64,000 bases of DNA from JAAZGD01 sp034003765 (GTDB lineage: Bacteria > Bacillota > Clostridia > Peptostreptococcales > Anaerovoracaceae), in assembly GCA_034003765.1 (NCBI GenBank), contig JAVEXZ010000006.1:1-64000 (forward strand), given 5' to 3'. Positions within the stretch are counted from its first letter, which is position 1. Each line of letters begins with the position of its first letter. The notes under the pieces are model-generated. The model was not told the origin of the DNA and made no database searches. It saw only the letters and a list, made by a program, of their open reading frames with translations. The position numbers were made by a program, and so were the translations under genes. This document shows, in pieces, positions 27,005-36,490 of this stretch.

Positions 27005-27376
27005 ATGAAAACAAAATTATTATTATTAGTAATTGTTGGGGTTATGTCTGTAACATTTATGGCTTGTGGCGAATCCTCAGAAGCCCCTGGTGAAGACGGA
27101 GCTAGTTCAAAGCAAATAGAAAGCATGGTAGATGAACTCGTTGAAATGACCGCTGATAAATATGGAATAACAAAAGAAGAATACACAGCCAGTATAGAAG
27201 CTGGAGGGAAAACTCCTCTTGAAGAGTTTCAAACAGCGGCAGAAGTTATGGGAATATCAATTAAAGAATATTACGAATATGAAAAGAGTGCTGCCGGGAA
27301 TATGACTGACGAACAAAAGGAAACAATGTCTAATATGGGTGCCGCTTTAAAAGAGGCTGAATCAACAGAGTTTTAG
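27005..27376 (+). CDS. Small lipoprotein
   Basis: A 123-residue predicted lipoprotein with lipobox FMAC (Cys21) and a mature part that is almost wholly alpha-helical and acidic (MVDELVEMTADKYGITKEEY and EAAEVMGISIKEYYEY-like segments). No family recognised. AAGGAG lies 7 nt before the ATG and the gap to the DUF4870-like gene is only 10 bp, so the two are probably co-transcribed. Confidence 0.6.
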   Translation: MKTKLLLLVIVGVMSVTFMACGESSEAPGEDGASSKQIESMVDELVEMTADKYGITKEEYTASIEAGGKTPLEEFQTAAEVMGISIKEYYEYEKSAAGNMTDEQKETMSNMGAALKEAESTEF

Positions 27377-27445
27377 GGGTTGGGAACTAGAGATATCTCA
27401 GTAAACACACATATTGACTTAACGACAAAAAAATAGGGGGACATA

Positions 27446-27592
27446 ATGAAAAGTCTCAATAAGCTTGGCTTAATAATAGGAGCTGTTTTAATAATGATGG
27501 ATGTTAATAATGATTCTTTTGCTGAAGGTGAGAGTGGAAGTATACTATCATCCGATTATGGCAGCACAGATGATTATTGGGATACAGAATAG
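27446..27592 (+). CDS. Small secreted peptide, possibly a truncated gene
   Basis: A 48-residue frame (MKSLNKLGLIIGAVLIMMDV, then an acidic, Ser/Asp-rich tail ending DDYWDTE) with a GGGGG ribosome binding site 5 nt upstream. The N-terminus resembles a signal peptide. It lies between two lipoprotein genes on the same strand. It could be a peptide gene or a shortened lipoprotein; no similarity recognised. Confidence 0.4.
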   Translation: MKSLNKLGLIIGAVLIMMDVNNDSFAEGESGSILSSDYGSTDDYWDTE

Positions 27593-27713
27593 GTAAAAAA
27601 TGTCGTCATTCGGGAAATGCTGTAGCAATTCCCGGTTATTAAAAAATGGATGAAGGCGAAGCATTGACGAGTGTGGACCAATCAAAATTGTATTAAGTAT
27701 GAAGGAGGAAAAA

Positions 27714-28505
27714 ATGAAAGTTTTGAGTAGAATTTTGATCTTATTATTAGTTGTTGGTATGTTATCCGCTTGTGGTGGCGCATCAGATGGCGTTGGAGAA
27801 GGGGATGGTAACAACTTAGATCAGGGGGCAACCAGTGAGCAAGGCAACAAGAATTTTGGAACAATAGAAGACATTTCTGATTTAGTTGATGATGCTGTTG
27901 AACTTATGAGTGATGTTACTGAAGATGTAGATGACCTTACGGTTTCAATGCAAAGCATGAATGCAAGTTTTATTCACTCAACAATTGTGATGTCTGCCAT
28001 GATGGAATATGTAATGAATGGATCCCAAGAGCAATACCAGTATGACCGAACTGAAATGCCAAGTGGACAAGGTGAGTACGAGGGTTCTTTAGAGAAGGAT
28101 GGGGATTTTTATACCTGGAAATATAATAGCTACTATAATGACGGACTTGAATCATATTCACAACTAGTCTATGACACCGTTGAGGGTTTTGTTGAAATTA
28201 ACAATGATGGTAACGATCAAGAAACCAACAAAAACCATATCCAGATAAAGCGGGTGGAAGGAGATTCAGTATTAGCTAGTTACTGTAATCTAAAAACTGG
28301 AGACAGAAAAGCAACTCAAATAGTGCTTATGGGAAAACCTGGCCAAGTATATTATGCTACACGCACCATAGATGCCTCTACAGTGGAATTGCCAATAAGC
28401 ATTGAGGATATGACATCTACAGATTGGGAAGCCCTTAAAGGAGACATAGATTATGATATTTTCATAACTTACGATGGGTCGGAATTAAGCTATACAGGCC
28501 TATAA
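27714..28505 (+). CDS. Lipoprotein of unknown function
   Basis: A 263-residue predicted lipoprotein: MKVLSRILILLLVVGMLSAC with Cys20 in lipobox LSAC, then a Gly/Asp/Asn linker. The mature region is acidic and then beta-rich (YEGSLEKDGDFYTWKYNSYY, AYCNLKTGDRKATQIVLMG-like strands). ATG 27714 follows AAGGAGG with 6-nt spacing; the frame starting at 27699 is not preceded by a site. A terminator follows. I cannot assign a family or role. Confidence 0.6.
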   Translation: MKVLSRILILLLVVGMLSACGGASDGVGEGDGNNLDQGATSEQGNKNFGTIEDISDLVDDAVELMSDVTEDVDDLTVSMQSMNASFIHSTIVMSAMMEYVMNGSQEQYQYDRTEMPSGQGEYEGSLEKDGDFYTWKYNSYYNDGLESYSQLVYDTVEGFVEINNDGNDQETNKNHIQIKRVEGDSVLASYCNLKTGDRKATQIVLMGKPGQVYYATRTIDASTVELPISIEDMTSTDWEALKGDIDYDIFITYDGSELSYTGL

Positions 28506-28569
28506 GTTAACCTATATGAAAAAACTTAGAAAAACCACCTTTTAAGCTTAGGGTGAATAAAAAACTTGG

Positions 28570-28620
28570 AGCCCTTTGGAAATAGAGTATTTGCTCTCTA
28601 GCCAAGGGGCTTTAATTTTT
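28570..28620 (+). terminator. Rho-independent terminator
   Basis: AGCCCTTTGG (28570-28579) pairs with CCAAGGGGCT (28602-28611) over 10 bp with one wobble, followed by TTAATTTTT. Confidence 0.7.
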
Positions 28621-28705
28621 CTCCTTAAAGGTTGTTTGTCATGGGTTTATAAGGTGATTTTTGGGTAAAGATACATATTAATATTTTTCTTAAGGAGGGC
28701 CACTT

Positions 28706-30064
28706 ATGTATTTCAAAAAGATTGAAACCCAGGGAATTGCTCACTATTCATATATGGTGGGAGATGAAGAAGTTGTTGCTGTAATTGATCCTGTAAGAGA
28801 TGTGGGAATTTATTTGGAGGAAGCAAGAAAAGCTGGACTACAGATAAAGTACATCCTAGAAACCCATAGAAACGAGGACTATATATCTGGTTCCAGAGAA
28901 CTTGGGGACAAAACAGGTGCTAGTATATACATATCAGGCCATGAAGATCTGGGATACACATTTGGAGAGAAAATAAAGGATGGTTTTGAGCTAGAGATGG
29001 ATGGTATAACTCTCAAGGCACTTCACACACCAGGCCATACTTTGGGCCACTTAAGTTATGTCTTATATGAAGAAGATAAGATAGACCCCTATATGGTCTT
29101 TACAGGGGATTGCCTTTTTATGGGGGATGCCGGAAGAACGGATTTTTACGGCAAGTCAAATCTTGAAACAATGACTGGTCATTTATATGACAGTATATTC
29201 GAAAAACTTATCCCTTTAGGTGACCAAGTTTTAATGTTTCCTGGCCATGGGCCTGGTTCTGCTTGCGGAGAGTCAATGGACAAAAGACCATTTTCGACCC
29301 TGGGCTACGAAAATAAAAATAATAGGTTTTTGCAAGCTGCTTCAAAAAAAGACTTTATAGAAAAATTTGCTAAAATGAGAATAAAGCCCAGATACTTTGA
29401 GGATATGGAAAAGCTTAACGTCAAAGGTGCTGATTTCATCGGTCAAGATATAGTTCTTAACGCCCTTACATTCCAAGATCTAAAAGAAATTAAGGACCAA
29501 GTCTTATTACTGGATATAAGAACTAAGGAAGCCTATATTGGTGGACATATACCAGGTTCAATTTATATGTCCCCAAAAAGCCTTTCAACATTTCTTGGTG
29601 CAATTTTTACAAGTGCCGAAAAATTAGTATTTATTAGCGATAGTAATGTGGGGGACTTAGAGGAAATCTATTGGTATTGCAAACGCATAGGATTTGATAA
29701 TATATTAGGATATTTTCCAAATGCTTCAAATCAATGGGAAAACAATGGTGAGGAACTAGAAAAAGTTGCAACCATCTCAGCCAAAAAATACATAGAGACT
29801 TCAAGAGAAGGGGAATACATGCTTCTTGATATCAGAAAAAGTGATGAAATTGAAGACTCAGACCCCCATGAAAACAGGGTTAATGTTCCTTTACAAAACA
29901 TCTACAAATGCCTTGCCCACCTATCATATGACCTCCCAACATTTGTACTTTGCAACTCTGGAGAGAGAGCTACTATAGGGTACTCATACCTTAAGCGAAA
30001 AGGCTACAATCCTATAGTTATAGCTGGTGGAGTTAAAATGCTTGAAGCCTTGGGGGGGAAATAG
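28706..30064 (+). CDS. MBL-fold hydrolase fused to two rhodanese domains
   Basis: A 452-residue fusion. Residues 1-230 form a metallo-beta-lactamase domain of the ETHE1/persulfide-dioxygenase-like group: ETHRNEDYISGS, LHTPGHTLGHLSYVL, FTGDCLFMGDAGRTD and FPGHGPGSACG carry the metal ligands. Two rhodanese domains follow. The first (LLDIRTKEAYIGGHIPGS) lacks a catalytic Cys, reading FISDSN where Cys is expected; the second (MLLDIRKSDEI) has it in LCNSGERATIG. The expected role is handling of sulfane sulfur such as glutathione or CoA persulfide. It opens a same-strand cluster with an SLC13 permease and two YeeE/YedE proteins. Confidence 0.85.
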   Translation: MYFKKIETQGIAHYSYMVGDEEVVAVIDPVRDVGIYLEEARKAGLQIKYILETHRNEDYISGSRELGDKTGASIYISGHEDLGYTFGEKIKDGFELEMDGITLKALHTPGHTLGHLSYVLYEEDKIDPYMVFTGDCLFMGDAGRTDFYGKSNLETMTGHLYDSIFEKLIPLGDQVLMFPGHGPGSACGESMDKRPFSTLGYENKNNRFLQAASKKDFIEKFAKMRIKPRYFEDMEKLNVKGADFIGQDIVLNALTFQDLKEIKDQVLLLDIRTKEAYIGGHIPGSIYMSPKSLSTFLGAIFTSAEKLVFISDSNVGDLEEIYWYCKRIGFDNILGYFPNASNQWENNGEELEKVATISAKKYIETSREGEYMLLDIRKSDEIEDSDPHENRVNVPLQNIYKCLAHLSYDLPTFVLCNSGERATIGYSYLKRKGYNPIVIAGGVKMLEALGGK

Positions 30065-30090
30065 CAGTCTAGTAGTAGGAAGGGAATTCT

Positions 30091-31902
30091 ATGAATACCG
30101 ATATAATCATTGTCTATATAATTCTCCTAGGAGCTGTAGCAGGCTTTACAATGGAAAAAATGAGAAACGATTTTGTGGCCATAATGATCCTGATTGCCTT
30201 AGCTTGGAGTGGAATATTATCTGCTGAAGAGGCTTTTTCAGGGTTTTCATCAAATGCAGTAATAGCTGTTATGGGAGTTATGATAATAGGTTATGGCATA
30301 GAAAATACTGGTCTTATAGACAACCTTGCGGAATTAATAATAAAGAAGGCAGGGAAAAAGGAAAATAGAATAGTAGCCATAGTTACGGCAACCACAGGTT
30401 TAATCTCTTCATTTCTCCAAAATATTGGAGCAGTGGCCCTGTTTTTACCTGCAGTAAAAAAGCTAAGTAGTGAGTCTGGAATAGGCCCTGAGAGAATGAT
30501 AATGCCTCTAGGTTTTGCAGGGATACTTGGAGGGACTCTAACAATGGTTGCTTCAGGACCATTAATAGTCCTAAATGACCTACTTAAGGATGGAGGCTAT
30601 GAGCCTTTTGGTTTATTTGCTGTTACCCCTATAGGTGTTGGGATCCTTGGAACAGGCATCCTATATTTTTATTTTCTGGCAGGCAAGCTACTTCCAGGCA
30701 ATGAAAAGACCCAATGCGAACTCAAAGAAGGATCCCTATGTGAAATCAAAGATGAGTTACTGGATATTTACAACCTTCCAACTGAGTTATACGAAGTTGA
30801 CATTCCACCTGGAAATACATTGGTAGGAAATACCATAGAAGAATTGGGGATTTGGAAAACCTATGGAATTCATATCCTAGGCCTTTCTGATTCAGGAGAT
30901 ATAACTTACGTACCTTGGAGAAAAACCAGATTTAACGAAAACCAGACCCTAGTTATATTTGGCGAAAAGGATAAGATAGAAAATTTTTTTGCCGCATTTA
31001 AATTGGAAGCCAAAAGGGAGCTTAGAGTATTTAAGCAATTAGAGGATAGAGAAATCGCGGGTTTTGCTGAAATAATAATGCCCCCAGACTCAAGCCTGTC
31101 AGGGAAGACCATAGAAGAAATAGCACTGAGAAAAAATTATAAGATTGAACCAATAATTTATATTGATCCCGAAGGAAATCGCTTACAATTTATTGAAAGG
31201 GAAATGTGGCCAGGCTTGAAGGCAATTGTCTTTGGCCGATGGGAAGCCCTAACAAGTCTAAAAGAATCAAAGGATTTTGTGGTTATCAGTGAGGTGAGAA
31301 AACCAAAAGAGACAGTAAGAACAGATAAGAAAAAACATGCCTTGGGAATTTTAGGGATTTCGATTGTTTTAATAATATTTGGATTCCCACTTCCCTTATG
31401 CTTTTTCACTGGAGCCGCCCTTATGGTTGTCAGCAAAGTGATTTCCATAGAAGAGCTTTACAAGGCCATTGATTGGAAGACAGTCTTTCTCCTAGCTGGT
31501 CTTATACCTATGGGCATTGCATTTGAAAAAAGTGGGGCAGCCGCCCTTACTGCACAAGTAATTATTGGGGTAATTGGGTCTTGGCATCTTATTTTAATTA
31601 TCGGTGTAATAGGAATAATCGCTGCTTTTTTCTCCCTATTTATGTCAAACGTTGCTGCCACAGTACTCTTAGTTCCATTGATAATAATAATGGCCGAAAA
31701 CTTTGCCCTTGACCCAAGGGGGTTGGCTTTGCTAGTTGCTGTTTCTGCTTCTAACTCTTTTATTATCCCAACCCACCAAGTGAATGCATATATTATGGGG
31801 CCAGGCAATTATAAGACAGGAGATTTTCTCAAAGTGGGTTCAGGCCTTACTAGTATATTTTTAATAGTTACCACAGTGATGGTATACTGCTTTTATATTT
31901 AA
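30091..31902 (+). CDS. SLC13/DASS-type anion permease with two RCK-C domains
   Basis: A 603-residue membrane transporter. The N-terminal helix bundle (residues 1-215) contains FSGFSSNAVIAVMGVMIIG and SSFLQNIGAVALFLPAV, typical of sodium-sulfate/dicarboxylate symporters. Two TrkA-C (RCK-C) domains lie in the middle (about 230-300 and 315-390; each begins with a PPGNTLVGNTIEEL- or PPDSSLSGKTIEEI-type strand), and a second helix bundle completes the protein. Bacterial members with this layout are annotated as sulfate or thiosulfate permeases. Position between the persulfide-type hydrolase and YeeE/YedE genes supports a sulfur-anion substrate. Confidence 0.83.
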   Translation: MNTDIIIVYIILLGAVAGFTMEKMRNDFVAIMILIALAWSGILSAEEAFSGFSSNAVIAVMGVMIIGYGIENTGLIDNLAELIIKKAGKKENRIVAIVTATTGLISSFLQNIGAVALFLPAVKKLSSESGIGPERMIMPLGFAGILGGTLTMVASGPLIVLNDLLKDGGYEPFGLFAVTPIGVGILGTGILYFYFLAGKLLPGNEKTQCELKEGSLCEIKDELLDIYNLPTELYEVDIPPGNTLVGNTIEELGIWKTYGIHILGLSDSGDITYVPWRKTRFNENQTLVIFGEKDKIENFFAAFKLEAKRELRVFKQLEDREIAGFAEIIMPPDSSLSGKTIEEIALRKNYKIEPIIYIDPEGNRLQFIEREMWPGLKAIVFGRWEALTSLKESKDFVVISEVRKPKETVRTDKKKHALGILGISIVLIIFGFPLPLCFFTGAALMVVSKVISIEELYKAIDWKTVFLLAGLIPMGIAFEKSGAAALTAQVIIGVIGSWHLILIIGVIGIIAAFFSLFMSNVAATVLLVPLIIIMAENFALDPRGLALLVAVSASNSFIIPTHQVNAYIMGPGNYKTGDFLKVGSGLTSIFLIVTTVMVYCFYI

Positions 31903-31920
31903 CAAGAAAGGACAAATGTT

Positions 31921-32433
31921 ATGGATTTTTTTCTTCTAAAAGAATGGTCCCCTTACATAGTTGGGATTTTGATAGGCCTCTTAAATATAGGGGCGCTGCT
32001 AGTATCAAAAAAACCCTTAGGGGCATCTACTAGCTTCCTAAAAGTTGGTGGAATGATATACGGTATATTCAACAAAAAGAAGGTTGAAGCAAATGAATAC
32101 TATCAAAAGAAAAAACCTGAATTAGACTGGGGAGTAATGCTAGTCATAGGCATTGTCCTTGGAGCATTTATTTCATCCTTTATCTCGGGAGACTTTAATT
32201 TGATTGCCGTTCCTCAAATGTGGGCTGGTGAAATATCAAGTGGTTTTCCCCTAAGATTTTTGGCTGCTACTATTGGAGGGATATTCCTTGGGATAGGGGC
32301 AAGATGGGCAGGTGGCTGTACAAGCGGCCATGGCATAAGCGGAACAAGCATGTTGTCTCCAATAAGTTGGGTAGCAACAATTGGGTTTTTTATTGGTGGA
32401 ATTGCTTCGTCTTTTCTAATTTATGGAATGTAG
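31921..32433 (+). CDS. YeeE/YedE-family sulfur transport protein, half A
   Basis: A 170-residue membrane protein with about five helices. The signature ARWAGGCTSGHGISGTS, with the conserved Cys of the thiosulfate channel family (TsuA-like), is near residue 130. In the two-gene version of this family (PmpA/PmpB type) the full-length transporter is split; this gene and the next one are the two halves. It starts 18 bp after the SLC13 gene and is 12 bp from its partner, so all are in one operon. Confidence 0.85.
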   Translation: MDFFLLKEWSPYIVGILIGLLNIGALLVSKKPLGASTSFLKVGGMIYGIFNKKKVEANEYYQKKKPELDWGVMLVIGIVLGAFISSFISGDFNLIAVPQMWAGEISSGFPLRFLAATIGGIFLGIGARWAGGCTSGHGISGTSMLSPISWVATIGFFIGGIASSFLIYGM

Positions 32434-32445
32434 GGGTGAAAGCAA

Positions 32446-32994
32446 ATGACTAAAACCAACAAAAAGGGTCGGCTTTTACAAGGGTTAATAATTGGGATTT
32501 TATTCGGCTTCTTCCTTCAAAAGGGTGGAGTTACTAAATATGATGTTTTAATTGGTCAACTTAGACTGACGGATTTTACCGTTATACAAATAATTCTCAC
32601 AGCCATAGTAGTTACAATGATTGGCATTAGTATCTTCTATCCAAGTGGCCAAATCAAAGTTGAAACCAAACCGGGTTCTATTAAGAATGCAACTATCGGG
32701 GGCCTCATATTTGGTATAGGCTTTGGAATATTAGGATACTGCCCGGGCACCATTGCAGGAGCCATTGGCAACGGATACCTAGATGCCCTGACTGGTGGCT
32801 TAATTGGGATAATACTTGGAACAGTAATCTTTGCCCAGATGTATAGCTGGTTAAATGAAAAGAAGGTATTAACCACAGACAAATATAGCGAATTCAGTTT
32901 GTTTCATAGTATTAAAGGAAACCCCTTTAAGTATACGGTTCCCTTCTCAATATTTTTAGTTGCCATATTGTATGTAATTGAGATATATTTTTAA
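32446..32994 (+). CDS. YeeE/YedE-family sulfur transport protein, half B
   Basis: A 182-residue membrane protein, second half of the split YeeE/YedE transporter. It carries GFGILGYCPGTIAGAIGNGY, where the Cys is the conserved position of this half. The N-terminus (KKGRLLQGLIIGILFGFFLQ) is the usual positive-inside start. With half A it should form a pore for thiosulfate or another reduced sulfur compound. Confidence 0.85.
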   Translation: MTKTNKKGRLLQGLIIGILFGFFLQKGGVTKYDVLIGQLRLTDFTVIQIILTAIVVTMIGISIFYPSGQIKVETKPGSIKNATIGGLIFGIGFGILGYCPGTIAGAIGNGYLDALTGGLIGIILGTVIFAQMYSWLNEKKVLTTDKYSEFSLFHSIKGNPFKYTVPFSIFLVAILYVIEIYF

Positions 32995-33015
32995 CCTTAC
33001 AGTTAAAGTTCTAGT

Positions 33016-33043
33016 AAGGGCCAGTGATCCTGGTCTTTATTCT
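33016..33043 (+). terminator. Probable terminator of the sulfur operon
   Basis: AAGGGCCAG (33016-33024) pairs with CTGGTCTTT (33030-33038), partly by G-T wobbles, 22 bp after the YeeE/YedE half B stop. The T-tract is short. Confidence 0.45.
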
Positions 33044-33072
33044 ATATATTAGATAGAAGTTGGTGTTGACAT

Positions 33073-33486
33073 TTGAAATTAAACTCTTTAAGGAAGTATT
33101 TGCTGATTTTTCTGGGAACCCTGTCTTTAGGGTTAGGAGTAATAGGTGTTTTTCTCCCTGTACTACCAACAACTCCATTTTTATTGTTGGCTTCTTTTTG
33201 CTACGTGAGAAGCTCAAAAAGGATGTACAATTGGCTAATAAACCATAAGATTTTTGGCGCATATATTTATTGCTATCTAAATTACAAAGCGGTTCCCAAG
33301 AAGACAAAAATAGGGGCCTTGATTTTTCTTTGGACAACATTGATAGTTTCTGCAGCCCTTGTTCCCTCCCTTCATGTTAGAATATTCCTATTAGTCGTTG
33401 GTATAGCCGTTACCACTCACCTAGTGACTTTAAAAACTCTGTGCCTTGAAGACATGAAAGCTGTAAAGGACCGTAAGCCTTTATAG
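33073..33486 (+). CDS. DUF454 (YbaN-like) inner membrane protein
   Basis: A 137-residue membrane protein with the DUF454 signature: GTLSLGLGVIGVFLPVLPTT then PFLLLASFCYVRSSKR in the first half, and a conserved NHKIFGAYI after it, followed by two more helices. Function unknown. The TTG start at 33073 has only a weak ribosome binding site, and the gene sits just after the probable terminator of the sulfur operon. Confidence 0.8.
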   Translation: MKLNSLRKYLLIFLGTLSLGLGVIGVFLPVLPTTPFLLLASFCYVRSSKRMYNWLINHKIFGAYIYCYLNYKAVPKKTKIGALIFLWTTLIVSAALVPSLHVRIFLLVVGIAVTTHLVTLKTLCLEDMKAVKDRKPL

Positions 33487-33675
33487 CTATAATAAGCTTT
33501 ATTCATTCTTCATTCCAACTAACATCTTTCTAGTTTATAATCGAGGGAGTAAGGTTTATTTTTTTCAACCTTTATGGTCTTGAACGTATACGGTTGACAA
33601 ATTTCAAATAACTGTAAAAAAGATTGAATTAATAATAAGAGGATAGTACCAGTTACTAGCAAGGGAGAGATTATA

Positions 33676-34131
33676 ATGGAGCAAATGGAGAAAACAATAG
33701 AAGCGAGCATAAGAGAACTGTGCCAAGGAGAAAATTTTGCGGTCCTAGCAACCCAAGGAGAGGGCCAGCCCTACACTTCTTTGATTGGATTTGTCGTCAC
33801 TCCGGATTTAAAGTATGTTGCCTTTGCAACTCCCAAGCAGACTAGAAAATATTTTCTTCTTGAAGCTAACAAAAGAGTTGCATTTATGGTAGACAATAGA
33901 GCTAACCAACCTGGGAGCATTAATTATATAAGTGCTGTGACTATTACTGGAAATGCCAGATTCCTAACGGAAAAAGAAGAAGAGGACCATTGGGGGGAGA
34001 TGCTAATAGCAAAACATCCATACCTTAAAGATTTCGTAAAATCTTCAGCTACGGCGTTAGTAGTGGTAGAAGTTTTCCGCTATTTTTATGTGAGAAGATT
34101 TCAGGAGGTAGCAGAATGGGTTCCCCAATAG
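33676..34131 (+). CDS. Pyridoxamine 5'-phosphate oxidase-like flavoprotein
   Basis: A 151-residue split-barrel protein of the PNPOx-like family (FMN or F420 binding): FAVLATQGEGQPYTSLIGF at the N-terminus, then FATPKQTRKYFLLEANKRVA and ISAVTITGNARFL. GGGAGAG precedes the ATG. Its last 16 bases overlap the start of the dikinase gene, so the two are translated together; a functional link between them is likely but not known. Confidence 0.78.
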   Translation: MEQMEKTIEASIRELCQGENFAVLATQGEGQPYTSLIGFVVTPDLKYVAFATPKQTRKYFLLEANKRVAFMVDNRANQPGSINYISAVTITGNARFLTEKEEEDHWGEMLIAKHPYLKDFVKSSATALVVVEVFRYFYVRRFQEVAEWVPQ

Positions 34132-36347
34132 AATATGCGATTCCTGTTGTTGATGCCCACCAATACCCTGTGAATAAAGTGGGAGGGAAATCTAAAAACA
34201 TTTCACTTTGTTTCCGAGAAAATTTTAGGGTTCCTGAAGGCTTTGCAATTACCACGGATAGCTATTTTGCATATCTAAGGACCAACAAACTAGCTGAAGC
34301 CATAGACAAAGAGCTGGTCAGGAAAAACCCCGATGAAATGAGATGGGAAGAAATCTGGGATTCTGCATTAAGAATAAGGCATGCCTTTAGCAAGGGAATC
34401 TTGCCAGTAGACATAGAAAGGCAGTTCTTAAAAGCCCTATCCCAATGGCCAGATGACACCACCTTTGCAGTTAGATCCTCATCTCCAGATGAAGACTCCA
34501 AGGAATTCTCTTTTGCGGGAGTCCATGAATCCTATATTAATGTGGTAGGCAGCAAACAGGTAATAGAAAAAATCAAGCTGGTATGGGCATCCTTATGGAG
34601 TGATAGGGCCCTTTTATATAGAAAAGAAAAAGGTTTGAACTCAACAACTAGTTCTATGGCAGTCCTAGTGCAAAAAATGGAACATCGAGATGTATCAGGC
34701 CTGGCTTTTACAATGGATCCGTCAAACAGTGATGAGGATCATATTATTGTGGAAGCAATCAAAGGAACATTGAACCTGCTGGTAGACAACAAGAAAGCTC
34801 CGGAGCGATTTAAAATAAACAAGAAATCCGGTGAGCTTGTAGAATCTAAAAAGAACTATAAGACTCTTACACCTGATTCCATTACCGAACTATATAATAG
34901 TGCACTTAAGTTGGAGGATTCTTTCGGAGAACCTGTTGATATTGAATGGACGGGCACACAAGAAGAGTTCACAGTCTTGCAGGTAAGGCCCATTACTGTG
35001 TTCAAAAAAGATGAGGATGAAGATAGACAATGGTACTTAACTCTAACACCCTCTGGACAAAACTTAATTGACCTAGCAGAAAAAGTTGAAAGTGTCTTGA
35101 TCCCTCAACTGAAAAGGGATGGAGAAATGTTTGCCGTCAAGGAGCCGTCAAGTTTTGGAACCCAAGACTTGATTGAGGAGCTTGGAAAAAGAGGAGAAAA
35201 ATATGCCCATTGGGCCAAGATCTATTGGGATGATTTTATTCCCTTTGCCAATGGCATAAGAAACTTTGGGTCTTTTTATAATGACCTAGTTCAACCTTCT
35301 GATCCCTACGAATTTATCAGCCTACTTAAAACAGGAGAGCTGATGGCTCAAAAAAGGGATAGCCATATGCTAACTTTAGCAGATACTTTGAGGCAATCTC
35401 CTAAGGTTAAAAGTGAGCTAGATGCTTTACTTGAAAATGATATCGCTGGTCAAGACATCCTTGATAAAATGAAACCATCAGACTTTAAGGATAAATTCCA
35501 GGGCTTTCTAAATGATGAAATGGATGTTTCCTACGATAATACTAGCCTAAAATCAGCACCGGAAGTTTCCCTTAGGGTGATTTCTAGCTTAGCAAAGGCG
35601 GCAAACAACAACCTATTCGACAAAGAAGGCATTGAAGATAAAGAAAGCGCAGATAGCACAGAGAGCCTAAAGGAAAAGTACTTTAATATTGCAAAAGAAG
35701 AGGATAATCTTGATGTGGCCCAGCAATGGCTTAGGATTGGACAAGTAAGTTGGCGCCTTAGAGATGATGATAATATTCTCCTTGGTAAAATAGAAAACCA
35801 ACTCCTAATATTTATAATGGAAGGGCTTAAGAGGCTTTACGAAAGAGGGAAGACAAAAAGCCTTCCAGGGACTTTTGATATTAAAAAATGGCAAGATGTT
35901 TATAAGGCTATGGTAGAAGATAGTGAATTAGAACTAGCCTCAGTTGACGAAATCCAAAAAGAAAAAGCCACTGACTCTAGCTCCACTAGCAAAGAGAAAG
36001 CAAGGCAGCTAGTTGGCCAACCATCTTCACCAGGAGTCTATACGGGAAAGGCAAGAGTTATAAACTCCATTGCAGACTTTAAGGGTGTAGAAAAAGGCGA
36101 GATACTAGTATTTGACAGTGTTCAGCCCCAAATGACTTTTATTATTTCTTTGGCTGGAGCAATTATAGAAAGAAGAGGTGGCATGTTAGTCCACAGCTCA
36201 ATCATAGCTAGAGAAATGAAAATACCTGCAGTTAATGGAGTGCCTAAAGCAACAAGCCTAATTCACACTGGAGATATGGTAACAGTGAATGGTGACATGG
36301 GGATTATTACCATAGGCAAGCCAGAATTTGAAATAGAATTTTTGTAG
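34116..36347 (+). CDS. PEP/pyruvate-binding dikinase-like protein, Rph-like domain order
   Basis: A 743-residue ATP-grasp phosphotransferase. N-terminal PPDK/PEP-synthase nucleotide-binding domain (residues 1-310): VGGKSKNISLC, FAVRSSSPDEDSKEFSFAGV and VQKMEHRDVSGLAFTMDP. The middle (about 310-620) is an unrelated helical domain. C-terminal PEP-utilising mobile domain: SSPGVYTGKARV and GGMLVHSSIIAREMKIPAV, whose His carries the phosphate. The PEP-binding TIM barrel of true PEP synthase is absent, so this is not ppsA. This ATP-grasp/middle/His order is that of rifampin phosphotransferase, though shorter. The actual acceptor is unknown. Confidence 0.8.
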   Translation: MGSPIEYAIPVVDAHQYPVNKVGGKSKNISLCFRENFRVPEGFAITTDSYFAYLRTNKLAEAIDKELVRKNPDEMRWEEIWDSALRIRHAFSKGILPVDIERQFLKALSQWPDDTTFAVRSSSPDEDSKEFSFAGVHESYINVVGSKQVIEKIKLVWASLWSDRALLYRKEKGLNSTTSSMAVLVQKMEHRDVSGLAFTMDPSNSDEDHIIVEAIKGTLNLLVDNKKAPERFKINKKSGELVESKKNYKTLTPDSITELYNSALKLEDSFGEPVDIEWTGTQEEFTVLQVRPITVFKKDEDEDRQWYLTLTPSGQNLIDLAEKVESVLIPQLKRDGEMFAVKEPSSFGTQDLIEELGKRGEKYAHWAKIYWDDFIPFANGIRNFGSFYNDLVQPSDPYEFISLLKTGELMAQKRDSHMLTLADTLRQSPKVKSELDALLENDIAGQDILDKMKPSDFKDKFQGFLNDEMDVSYDNTSLKSAPEVSLRVISSLAKAANNNLFDKEGIEDKESADSTESLKEKYFNIAKEEDNLDVAQQWLRIGQVSWRLRDDDNILLGKIENQLLIFIMEGLKRLYERGKTKSLPGTFDIKKWQDVYKAMVEDSELELASVDEIQKEKATDSSSTSKEKARQLVGQPSSPGVYTGKARVINSIADFKGVEKGEILVFDSVQPQMTFIISLAGAIIERRGGMLVHSSIIAREMKIPAVNGVPKATSLIHTGDMVTVNGDMGIITIGKPEFEIEFL

Positions 36348-36372
36348 GGCTGAGCAAATAAACCCAGTGAAA

Positions 36373-36393
36373 TCAATGTTTAGGAAACATTGA
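36373..36393. promoter_or_regulatory. Perfect palindrome, possible operator
   Basis: TCAATGTTT, AGG, AAACATTGA: a 9-bp perfect inverted repeat with a 3-bp centre between the dikinase and nucleotidyltransferase genes. There is no T-run, so it is not a normal terminator. A TATAAT lies at about 36440, roughly 50 bp downstream. Confidence 0.4.
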
Positions 36394-36490
36394 TAATGAG
36401 TGGCGCAACAACTGATATCTTATCTCCATTTTTAGTGTTATAATTGATTTAAAGCATAATTGTTTAATAAAGCCAAGGAGGTTGAAAATC

